64,000 nucleotides of DNA, taken from NCBI GenBank assembly GCA_958299035.1, contig CATQJL010000112.1:1472123-1536122 (forward strand). Reading direction: 5' to 3'. A program made the position numbers and the translations under genes. Origin of the DNA: Cylicocyclus nassatus. Taxonomy: Eukaryota; Nematoda; Chromadorea; Rhabditida; Strongylidae. The notes beneath the pieces were generated by a model. The model was not told the DNA's origin and did not search any database. It saw only the letters and a list, made by a program, of their open reading frames with translations. Numbering within the stretch: position 1 is the stretch's first letter; every line of letters begins with the position of its first letter. Shown here piece after piece: positions 1 to 12,000 of the stretch.

Positions 1-3000
1 GTGCAGCAGAATACCAGGTAGAGGACAGTAACTGCCGGTTGGACCCATACCGAGACAGCTTTTACAAAATTGTAATGCGTGGAGGTGCGTGGTTATTGCA
101 GTTGTTTGCGCGGGATCTTCCCTTTCGACCTCGGTTATACCTCTCGCGAGTAACAGCGCAAGTTAGACTGCTACGATCGTACGTATTTCTTCATAAGGCA
201 CTTTGGGCAAGGAAGCCTTAGCATGTACGCATCTGTTTACAAAAGCTATGCGTCTGTATGTTCGTAGTCAGCGCGAGATGGATTTGTTACAAACATCTGG
301 CAAATTGCCAGATCGCGCGAAGGCCGCGATTTGGCCCGAGGGCGAAGTATGACCAATGCTCTTGGCGACATAATGTCCTCTAGCCAATCGGCAAGCCAAT
401 TTTGACATATATACGAAAAATTTTCGTTGCTTACGTGAGCCGCAGCATGTCGATTAACTCCGGCTCCATGCAACGCAACTTGGACGAGATCGTCATCGGA
501 TGCAACCATGATGTTGGCTGGATCACCCTGGAACAGAAAAAATTTAATTTCTCTACTCTTTTCAATCTCAGCAAATCCGAGTGGACCACCAACCTTTGCC
601 CTGCAATCTTTTCCAGTCATGGCTCCAACGACAACGTTGTTCTCGTAGTCTTCATGACATCTGCACAGGTACGAGCCCTTGGTGTTTAGGCACATCTGGG
701 TGCATGTGTTGTTTCCAGCACATTCATCGATGTCCACGCAGTCGAACGGATTCTCCGGATCGGGTTTGAAGCCGTCACGGCAATGGCAGTAATAGCCACC
801 ATCAGCAACATCTGGGATCATAGAATATTTGGGATTTAAGCACAGCCATAAAAGCTCCGAAAATCGTCAAGAATGACTATAAAATATCTAACCTGTGCAA
901 AGATGTTTGCATCCTCCATTGTCGTTGTGGGATTCACAAGTCTTACCGTTCTTCTTGGCTAAAAATAATAAGTTGAAGTCTGCAGTTTTTTGACAGCATA
1001 ATCACATTATGGTAGGAAACTCCATTATTTTTCAATTACCTTATGGTATATGAGGCCGGCTTTTTACCCAGAAAATTCCTGTCCTCAGATCCACCTACAG
1101 ATAAGTCTTTTTTTCATTATAAGTACCCAGAATGATTACAAGTGTAAAGCGGCCTTATCTATATCGGATCCATCTTTACATGAATTTTCTGCGGGGAAAC
1201 CTTATATGCCAGATTTTGGGGTATCAAGAATCATTTCTGACAGCCACATTTCGATTTATGTATTCACTAACTAACGTTTCGAATCCTAGAAAAATTTCAA
1301 ATTCTGCTGTAAATTACTTTAGTAATACACCGTTACCAAGATGATTAGCCTTGAGTTACCCCTAAAAAGGTATGACATTGACCTAATGATTCGTACTGCA
1401 TTTATACTCATTTCAGTGGGTTCGAGCAAATTATATTCTTGAGCTAGCAAACATCAAGATAAGCTTACCACAACCGGATTCGTCTGAATGATCGCCACAA
1501 TCATCATTTCGGTCGCAAACAAGCGTTGAATTTATACATTTTCCATTCGAACACTAAAGATAATGTGTGGACTGATGGCTTGCTCAGCGGGTTATTGTTC
1601 GAGATTCAATTGTCTAAAGAACCAACCTTGAACTGGTCCATAGTGCAATCTCCATATTCAGAGAAGCTTGAGCACATGGACAAGTGTTCATCGGAGTAGT
1701 CGTTTGGACCGCAATCGTTGAAACCGTTGCAGAGCTGAGCGGAAGTTCAAATATCCAAAGAATATATAGAGAACGAAAATAGGAGATTACCTGCAAAATG
1801 TTGAGACACAGTCTTGAATGAGCACATCGGAATCGTAGTGGTGGATCGCACTGGGCGGAACGACATTCCGTTGAGGTTTCGTCCGAGTTGTCACCGCAGT
1901 CGTTGTCTCCGTCGCACATGAATTTGCGAGGGATGCAGACCGAGTTTGCGCACTCGAATTCAAACGGAGAGCATGGACGGCGATCCTACAGGGAAATAAG
2001 GGTATAAAAAAATTATGAGAATTAGCAGTATGTAACTATTGTATTTTGTCGGGGTAATTCGCAGAAGAGGACACTACCAAATTTTGAGCACAAAAAAAAC
2101 ACCTAGATCCTTCGTCCCCTTATTTCGTACCAGGACTTAACAAGTGGGGAAGGAATGGGGACGCAGTTTGATTGCGTCACGTATCGCCGCATTTTACAGT
2201 TATGTTTCCTACCTTTGGAACTTCTACTACAAGGAAGAAATTTTTCAAATTTACCACATGCGAGCAGTTGGTCTCATCGGCTGCATTGGGGCAATCCTTA
2301 CGTCTATCGCACCATTTGTGTTCGACAATGCAAGTACCGTCATCGCACTGGCGATGTCCAGCAGCGCACTTTCTGAGCGTGCACTGCGACTCGTCGAGTC
2401 CGTCGCTGCACTGCACCGTTCCGTCGCACACCTAAACGAAGTATAAACTCAACGTACAGCTATAACAGAGCAAAAACCTACTTTGCTGCCCGGAATGCAT
2501 TTTCCGTCATTGCAACGGAATTCGCTTTCAGAGCACGGTCGGGTCGTGCCCCCACAGCTCGGGTCGGTCTCATCCGAGTTGTCGCCACAGTCGTTCTCGC
2601 TATCGCACATCCATCGTTTCGGGATACATTTGCCAGTTGTTGCGCAGCGGAATTCTCCTTGAAGGGGGAGGGGTTGAGAAAAATTCATGATGTAGGACAT
2701 AATGTACGTATATGACTAACCAACGTCATCGCAACTGGGGCATCTTTCGCGGTTCTCGTCTGAATTGTCGCGACAATCATCCTGTCCATTGCAGAAGGCC
2801 CAGTTGGGGATGCACCTTCGAATGGGAGTTAATTATTTAAGGTAAGTGCATTTCAAGATCATCACAACACTTATTTTCCATTTTCAAATTCTAATCATTT
2901 CAATTTCGGATGAATCCTCGGAAAGCACTTGGCATTCCAAAACAAAAAGTCAGTGACGGCAATAACTAGCACATGCGAAAAAGACTTGCGAGAACTGGTC

Positions 3001-6000
3001 CTCAGTCTAGCGAATCTGCTTCGAAATCTCTATTTAACATGTTGTGCATTTCAATTTCGTGTTCACAGGTAAGCTTGAAGATATGGTCGAGTTCGCCAAA
3101 GTCCAAAAAATGGCTTGAGGAATCAAGAAAGAAAGACAGGAGATTCAAAGCAGCAATTTGACTGGCAGTTGCACGATTTGAGGTTGCAGGCACATAGTTT
3201 CGCTAGTTTTTTAATGTATTTCTAGCAATTACTGATGAATGCGAAGACTTTTGAAAAAGTTCTCGAGAAATATTAGGAAATTTCAAAAGCGGGCTCACCT
3301 GTACGAGCTGGCACATCTGGTCCATCCGCGACGACAGTCGAGACGTGCACAGTCGGGCGTTTCATCGGAGCCGTCTCCACAGTCGTCGTCGTTATCACAT
3401 CGCCATGCCTTTGCAATGCATTTGTTATTGTTGCACCGGAATTCTTCGGCTGTGCAATTGCGGTCGGGACTCACTGAAGAGGAACGCTTGACATGACTTT
3501 GGGTGTCGACGACGCAAAAAAAAATTATTTGCAAGATCAATGTATTACAGTATGAAATGAGACTAATCCATCGATAATTTCCCCAAAATCATTTGAGTAT
3601 AATACGGTAGAATTAACGTTAAATTTGTGGCTTTTGCATGGTTAAATGACAGCGCGTAAAAATTTTCATAAATCGCGATATATCTAGATATACGGCAAAA
3701 GCCCGAGAGAATTTGCTATAAGTTCGCATGAAGAGGTTATCTGAAAGCTGATGTAATGGAATACGAATGCGTAAAAATCCTTTGAATGAAGGCTATGCGC
3801 ACTTCGAAAAACTTTTAAAATGCATTTTAAGATTCTTGCGAACCACGAAATTCAAAAAAAAAAAACAATGTCAGAGGTACTCATGCTCCCGAAAAAACTT
3901 TTATACTACGTTAATTTCTTCCTTTTTAATTGGCTGCTTTCTCCTGATTTGATGTAGATGTAATCAGCTTGTCAAATAACCGTTCTATGGAAAGTTACAG
4001 GGAATTCTGAACAAATTCACTTACTGCAGAGACTGTCAGCCTCATCAGATCTATCTCCACAATCATCATCGCCGTCACATGTGAACCTCTTCGGGATACA
4101 CTTGCCCGTAGCGGCACACTAAGAAAAAACTTTGCAAGTTTTTCACAAGTACACCAAGGCATTATAGAGAGCCCGGACCCACCTTGAACATCCATGGATC
4201 GCAGGGTTTGTCGCACTCTTGCTCGTCAGAACCATCACCGCAATCGTCATTACCTAAGAAAATATTCCAAGAACATCGGAATCATCCGTGTTATGAAACT
4301 GACCATCGCAGAGTTGGAATGGTCGCGTGCAGTTGTGGTTGGCACACTGGAACTCTCCAACTGGACAGATGCGAACACCTGAAAAAGAAAGTAAGTGGTT
4401 TGATTTTTTTGATAATCCTACGAAAAGAAAATACTCCTTTTCAGGTGAGCTAAAAAGAAAGGAAACTCCTGAACTTACCGCAGATATCCTTTCCTGGTTC
4501 ATCACTGCCATCGCGACAGTCGGGCTCACCATCACAGTACCAGAGTTTAGGAATACATTTGGCATCGTCACCACCGCATGCAAATTGACGATCAGTGCAG
4601 TTCGGCTCACATGTCTTAATTTAATCATATTTTAGCAAAAATCCGAGGATTGGTCTAATTCACGACAAGTCCATGCAAGGAAGTCGTCTGGCGCTAAGAG
4701 ATAGTATTAGGTTACGTTTATATTCTCTTTCTCCCTTTTTCCTTTTAAGGATATACTGACACTTCGTTTTCCTCTTTAGGTTACATCTTGGTCAAGAACG
4801 GGAAGTTAAAGGCATCGTCCTCCCAGATTGATAAGAGATTTTAATGTCATATGATAGCAGGGCCCTAACTGAGCAAATCGCTCAAATCTTGCTGCAAAAG
4901 ATGAGTTCCAAAGCGAGTAAACCTCTCCAGAAGGTAGAAGTGGCCCGGATGCCCATTAAAATGAGTGGTTCCGCCCTTTAAAAAGAAATCTGGATATAAA
5001 GGTCTAAAGTTGGGCTCTAATGTATCTACGCTTGCCATAAATGCGTCGGTCACTATGATTATCAGACTTTCGGCATTTCTAACTGGTCTTTCGAACTCTT
5101 TTTTCCAGATCACCCATGCTGCTGGGCGGAGGCCCGCTTCTACCTTCTACAGCGCTTCTCTCGCTTCAAAATTTATCTTTTGCATTGGAACATGGGCGAT
5201 TGCTTATTTAATGGCCCCGATATCATATAGCATTATAGTCCCTTCAACCCCAACCTGGGTAAATGGCGCTCAAAGGTCGTGGTAAAACCTCACCTTATTG
5301 TCGTCGAGCAGTACAAACTGATCTGGACAAGCACAAGTATAGCCATTTCCTCCAGCACCGATGAGACAAAGATGCGAGCAGCCTCCATTATTGGTACCAC
5401 ATGGGTTTGGATAAGCCGGTTGACGCATTGGGTGCACCACCTTCAAATGAAACAATTAAGCGAGTTTTTTCATTATACGTGAAATTTGCTACCCGAAGAT
5501 CATTGGGAAGCTGAATAGTCTTCTTCAAGATCGTTTCGTTTTTGCCACTGAACTTGTCGCAGCGCATTACTTCACGCAGATTCCAATCCGACCAGTATAA
5601 GTAGTCATCGAACACCACCTAAAGTTGCCATTGTTGAATTTTTGTGTTTTAATATCATAGGAGTGCTTACCATGCTAGACACATGGCTGGTCCTACGAGC
5701 AGGGATATGATGTCTACCACCGCCATCCAAGTCCATGAAGCCAATCTCATTCAAGTGAGCATCTCCCCAGAAGAGTCTGTAGAAAAGGAAATTTTGCTTG
5801 CAATATTTTATAGGCTAAAATGTACCTGTTCGAATAGTAATCTATTGTCAGTGCATTTGGCCATCCGAGGTCGTTTTCAGCCAGCTTAACAATCGGATCG
5901 GCCAACTCAGGTGAGCCATCCAAAGCCATTCTTCCAATGTAAGGTTGCAAGCTCCATTCGGTGAAGAAGAGGTAACCCTTTCCAGGATGTACAACAATGG

Positions 6001-9000
6001 CCTAAAACACGAATAAGGGCCAGATTTTATCGAAAAAAGTGCAATTTTTATTTTATAAAATTTACTTGCTAATTTTATGAATTGGACTAAGATAATTTGC
6101 AACAGCTAATACCTTTGGCTGTGAAATTCTGTCCCTGATCAGCGTTCTACAGAATCTTCCATCCAGTTCACAAACTCGAATCGACTTCTCTTGTCGATTC
6201 AGCATGTAAATCTTTCGGCCGACCCAATCGATAGCAAATCCTGCAAGAATCAAGTTTTTCCAAATTTTTGTTGTTTGAAACATGGGAGCTTTCTGTACCT
6301 TCGATGCCAAAGATGTTATGTCTCAGCACAGTTTCATAGTCGGAAACCGGCTCATCCATTTCATCGATGCTAACTCGTAATAGCCGTAATTTGCCTTGGT
6401 CAACTAGATAAACCTAAAACAGACGAGATGTTTCCACATGGAACAACTAAACTGATTCAATCCAACCTTCTTCTCGGTAAGGTCGATATCCAGAGAGACC
6501 ACATTGTCAAATCCTTGAGCAGCCATTTCGTATTTGTTACCATCCATGGAGATCTTGCGAATGTAGTGCTTGTTGGCAAGCATAAGCCATGGTTCTGGTT
6601 CCTGGAAATGGAATCTTACTTGAAAAAGTTAGCTCACAAATCAACCAAATATCAGTCAGATAAGGGGTCAAGAAGGCAAGGTGAAGTTGCCGATAAATAA
6701 CTGCTTATTGGCAAGCATAAGCCAACAAAATTACTGGCTGAAGATAAGTTCGTATTTTATACGAATCTCATAAAATATCCTTGCTGTTTTTGTTTATAAT
6801 TTCTTGAAGGGAAGCATTTCAGAGCTTCTGCTCTCACACACCAACTACTCAGCATTTCTCCTATTAGTAAAGGACAGTTAGGCCCCAATGCGGCCAAATT
6901 TTCAAAAACTTAGTTCTTTGACTTTTCAAGCTTTGTTTTCATGCTGTGTTGGGTGGAGACGATTGATTTGGTATTTGTATACATCCAAGTTTTCTCTATT
7001 TAGCGTACGATATCAGAATTTGCGATCTGCTATTTTGAAAATTTCTGATTGAAAAAGAAGTTTTCTCTCATTTGCACACACTAAGGAAATTAAGATTTCT
7101 CACTTTTTCCAATTTTTTATAGAGAAGTAAATTTTACCGAGATACAATAAAATTCCAATTTTCATTGGAGTGCTCCCCCCAGAAATACCAAACACTGGAC
7201 AGAAATTTGTCCGTAGCATTTCTAGAAGCCGCAAAAGTGGAACTTATTTCTGAGCTGACCCAATATATGTAATGACTGTAACTTTGATTTTTGTTTCAGT
7301 TTTTGTTTTCGCTTCGGGAATTTTGTGGAGTTGTACATAGAACCCCGAATTGACTTCCGTAACGCGCTTGATTACGATGAAGTGAACCGTGGATGTGATG
7401 TAGGAAACTGGAAAAAGTGAGGGCAATGGGTTTGGTGAACTGAACCAAAAAAAGCCATTAACGGTAAAATGATCGTGACATCAGATACGAATACCAGCAG
7501 TGCAGAAGTTAGAGGTGATGGACCCTACCGTATCTATTCTCTTGCAGCTGTGGTCATCTCTAGCCAGCTGATAGCCATCCACACAACCACATTTGTAGGA
7601 TCCGATCTTATCTTCGCAGGTCTGGCTGCAGCCAGATATGCCTTCTAGAAAAGAAACGATCAACGATGAACATTAGAACTAAAAGTAGGGCACCGACCAT
7701 AGCACTCATTGACATTATGGCAACTCTTGTTGTCATCGGTGTCGATGGCGAAGCCTTCGAAGCAATCGCAACGATAGCCGATGGGTAAATCAACGCATTT
7801 CTGCTCACAAAGTGGTTTATCCGCCTGTGCGCATTCGTCGATAACTGCAAGATCCATTCCAAGTCAATAACTTGTTCAAATCAATTTTGAATAAGCTCCA
7901 AACTACATGAAACTCACAGCACTGTGTGCTCTCATCGCTGCGATCGGGGCAATCGTAGTTGCGATCGCACACCTTCTTCTCATCGATGCACTGTCCAGAC
8001 AGACATTGATACTGGCCTCGGGGACATAGCGCATGGCCTGTGCCCATTTCCTGCAGAATCATCTTATATATAAAGCTGAATGTCTGTTTGTATGTATGTA
8101 TGTATGTCTGTCTGTATGTCTGTCTGTACGTATGTTCCGAATAGAAAATTCCATTTCTGAACCGATCCGGACCAAACTTGGCACACATACACTACGGGCC
8201 CCGGCGGGTGTCATAGGCTACTTTTCGTCATCGATCGATATCAATTTTATCGATTTTTATCGATTTTTTTGCTGAGTTCACCTACGGGGCTGGGAGTTGG
8301 CACAGGGGGGTAATCGAGCATGGGGATTCCGAATACAATATTGGATTTCAGAATTATCGATTACTTTCATCGATTTTATCGATTTTTTTGCAAAGTTTGA
8401 GCTACGGGGCTGGGAGTTCGCATAGGGGGGGGGGGGGTAATCGAGCATGGGGATTCCGAATACAATATTGGTTTTCGGGATTATCGATAACTTTTATCGA
8501 TTTTATCGATTTTTTTGCAAATTTTGAGCTAGGGGGCTGGGAGTTGGCACAGGGGGGTAATCGAGCATGCTGATCATCCCCAAGGGGGGTGATCAGCATG
8601 CTATTACACCCCTGTGCCAAATTTCAGCGCCCTAGCTCGAATTTTCAAAAAATCGATAAAATCGATAAAAGTAATGGATGATCTTGAAAACTAATGTTGT
8701 ATTCGTAATCTGCATGCTCGATTACCCCCCTGTGCAAACTCCCAGCCCCGCAGATCAAACTTTACAAAAAAATCGATAAAACCGATAAAAGTAATGGACG
8801 ATCCTGAAAAATAATATTGTGTTCGTAATCAGCATGCTCGATTACCCCCTGTGCAAAATCCCAGCCTCGCATGTCAAAATTTACAAAAAATCGATAAGAT
8901 CAATAAAAGTAATCGATAATTCTGGAAACTAATATTGTATTCGGAATCCCCATGCTCACTTCCCCCCCCCCTGTGCCAACTCCTAGCCCTGTAGGTGAAT

Positions 9001-12000
9001 TCTGCAAAAAAATCGATAAAAATCGGTAAAATCGACATCGATCGATGACGAAAAGTGGACTGTGACACCCGCCGGGGCCCGAAGTGTATGTGTGCCAAGT
9101 TTGGTCCGGATACGGCGGAGCCGGGTAAGCCAGCTAGTAGGAAATATAGCGCGCAATTGCCTAGAAAATCTGAATCAGAGTACCTTCTGAGCTTGAGCGC
9201 AATCAGCTTCGTCGGAACCGTCGTCACAATCGTCATTTCCATCGCATCGCCATGAATTTGGAATACATTTGTGATTCGCGCATTGCCAGAATTCAGCTTG
9301 ACACGATGAGTACGCTGAAAGTTGTGAATATATGCAATGAAATTGGATTTCTATAAAGTTCCCCTGCGAACTAGAAAAAAATCAGAATTATACAAAGTTA
9401 TCACATGCAGAGACAGGTCGACACCGCGGACGCTGTTCGTTTCTGTGTACTTTTATTCCCCTCACTGTCTGCTGTCTCTTCCAAACGCGATATATCTCAG
9501 TCAAACGCAGCGACATCCATTTTCTGCGTGCGATGACTAGCCTATACGTGAAGCAATTTGCAACTTACTGCAGTTGGCATGTTCATCAGATCCGTCCAAG
9601 CAGTCATTGTCCCCATCACATTCCCAACTTGCATGGATGCAGTGTTGATTTTGGCAACGGAATTCGCCTTTGTTACACTCCTGAATTTCTCGGTTTAGTT
9701 AGTAGTCCGCGATTACTGTAACTCGTGCCCTACCTTCTTTTCTGTCTTACACAAGTCAGCCGCTTCATCTTCACCGCCAGCGCAAGTGACGTCACCATCA
9801 CAAAGCCACGCCTTCGGGATGCATTCATACTTCGGCTGCGCGAGTCGCGCATTCGAAATGCAGTGGAACTCTTGGTCGGTGCAAGTGCGGTTGCCGCAGC
9901 TGTGTCTGGTATGCTCGTCGGAATTGTCACCGCAGTCGTCTTCACCATCACAGATGAACGCACGGGAGATGCATTTGCCGTTGTCACACTGAAAGTGCAG
10001 TTGCGAGAACTGGTCCCGAACCTCTAAGTGCACCAAGGGTCGAGAAAATATATATAATATTAACCTGGAACAAATATTCTCCAACACAGATGCGTCTTCC
10101 AGTCTCATCCGTGCAGTTCGTATGCGTTTCATCCCAACCATCGGCACAATCGTTGTCACCATCACACTGCCATGTTTCTGGGATGCATCTGCCAGATGGG
10201 CAACGTACACTGTAAAGTTCTCGCTGATTACATGAAGGTTACTTTCCCGACAAATTTCCCATGTGGCTATTATGATCGTGAACTTACTAATGCTGAGCAC
10301 ATTGCTGATTCATGCAGAACAGTTTGTTCTCGTCTGCTTTATCTCCACAGTCATCGTAGCCGTCACAGAGATCAGCCGGTTGAATGCAGATATTTGTGTT
10401 GGGACATCTGTAATGATGAGAGATTTGGCAAAGTGCCATCGTACTGCGCTACAAAAACGATGCACTGCAGCGTTATTACCGTATCTTCACACCACGACAG
10501 TCGATTGGTAAGCCAGGGCAAGTTTCCTTTGACTCGTCCGAAACGCCTTCGTCATGGCAGTCATTGTGGCCATCGCAAACCTGGGGAAAAAGGAAAATGT
10601 TGGTGAACAAGCTTGCAGAGGCACTTAATGGATATATAACGCACTTTCTAAACAGTTTTAAACAGCAGAAAAAAGGGCATGTAAAAATATCTGGGAGACG
10701 GTCAAGAGGCGCGATTTCACTGGTTGTCACTAACTTAAAACCCCAGTTTTATGCTATGCGAGTCTTCGAAAAGCACCAGGTAAAGTGCATTAGCTTACTA
10801 TCTGTCTGAGGTTACCATTTGCTGAGTTTGGTGGCTTTTGCTGGGAAATGGACCGAGATATTTACGAATTTGTTCTCAACTGCATTTTCATGGGTTTTTG
10901 ACTTTCAAAATTGCTGTTTTGAATCATTACAAGGTATTAAGATTGAACAGCCCATGCAACTATCTAATATCTTCTTCTAAAATCTGAATAAGTTTAGAAA
11001 AGTTATAAAACACTTATTATGTGCTATTTGGTATCCATCTGGCAATAAAAATTGAGCCTCTTGACATACACCCAAAATATCTCACGTGCGCACAAGGGTA
11101 TTTCAGCGGACAAAGATTTCAGCAGTTTATAGGCAATTCATCGCACGCAGAGACTGGACGCGTTGCGTCCGCTCAAGATAAATCATGTTTTTGAGAGACA
11201 GCAAGCGGTTAAAAGAATGAGACTGCGTTCAAATAAAAGAAATGCTGACAGATTCTGCAGTGGCGGTCTCTGCGCGCGATGAATCGACGATAAAAGATTA
11301 GGGTGAAACAAAAATACTTACCTTAGTCTGATTAATGCAGTGTCCGTTGCCGCAAGCAAATGAACCCGAAGCACAAGTGACCGCAGCCGCACAATCAAGC
11401 TCGTCGGATGCATCGCCACAATCGTCAATATGATTGCAGCTGAATATTGATCGATATTGATTACATCTCATTCTTGTTCTGTTCAGTGCTCACCGTTTAA
11501 CCTCGTCAATACATCTTCGGTTCGTGCACAAGAAGTAGTTCTCTGGGCAAGCACGAGTATCTGGAAGACGAGATTTTTCCAAGTGCAAATAATTCGATAA
11601 CCATCTAAAACACCACAGCTTACTGCAATAAATCGGATTTTCGTCCGATGCGTCGGAACAGTCTGGCTTTCCATTACAAGTGACTCCAAGCGACACACAT
11701 GACCCGTCTCCACATTGGAAGTTATAGGGTGGTTGGCAGTCCTTTGCACCGGATTCCATGCCCGACCGTAACACGCACTGGCTGGGGAAGTCCTAGGGGG
11801 CGATCGATATATCGATTATTCGAAAAGGTGGGAAAAATGACTCACTTTTCCAGGTTCTTGCACTAGTTCATAAGTATCATTACACGAACACTGGACTTTA
11901 CTTGCAGCAAGACCAACTTCATCGGCTACTACGTTACAGATCTAAAGAATAAAAATTCATAGTTCAATTGCAAAGTCTCTAATCCAACTGATTTTTCCTC

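Larger units (their letters stand above)
1469..4614 (-). other. lrp-1: lrp-1 exons: LDLa cluster IV, eleven repeats
   Basis: The exons are 4479-4614, 4304-4378, 4183-4253, 4024-4118, 3299-3473, 2721-2815, 2482-2657, 2255-2431, 1791-1985, 1627-1734 and 1469-1553. Eleven repeats match vertebrate cluster IV. Typical cores are [20 protein letters not shown] and [20 protein letters not shown]. Repeat 8 ends [10 protein letters not shown] (ADE). Repeat 10 has an insertion ([14 protein letters not shown]). The acceptor before 2815 ends CGAAG, which is weak but needed for the frame. Confidence 0.92.
7918..11792 (-). other. lrp-1: lrp-1 exons: LDLa cluster III, ten repeats
   Basis: The exons are 11624-11792, 11494-11560, 11322-11439, 10480-10580, 10288-10407, 10065-10209, 9734-9988, 9569-9680, 9184-9314 and 7918-8050. 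They encode ten repeats, matching vertebrate cluster III. Repeat 3 has an insertion ([14 protein letters not shown]). Repeats 4, 5 and 7 have ADE, WDE and EDE for SDE. Repeat 7 has a long loop ([14 protein letters not shown]). Frame fixes the end of exon 10480-10580 at a GTAATA donor rather than a nearer GTGAAG. Introns carry a foldback element at 8062-9139 and two copies of a small MITE. Confidence 0.92.

Noticed and set aside
4965..5285. 106-residue plus-strand frame inside an lrp-1 intron
   Set aside because: No domain is visible and the frame is antisense to the gene; the exons on each side join in frame without it.
10491..10500. GTGAAG as the donor of exon 10480-10580
   Set aside because: It would break the frame with the next exon. 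The GTAATA donor 11 bases further on restores LDLa repeat 4.
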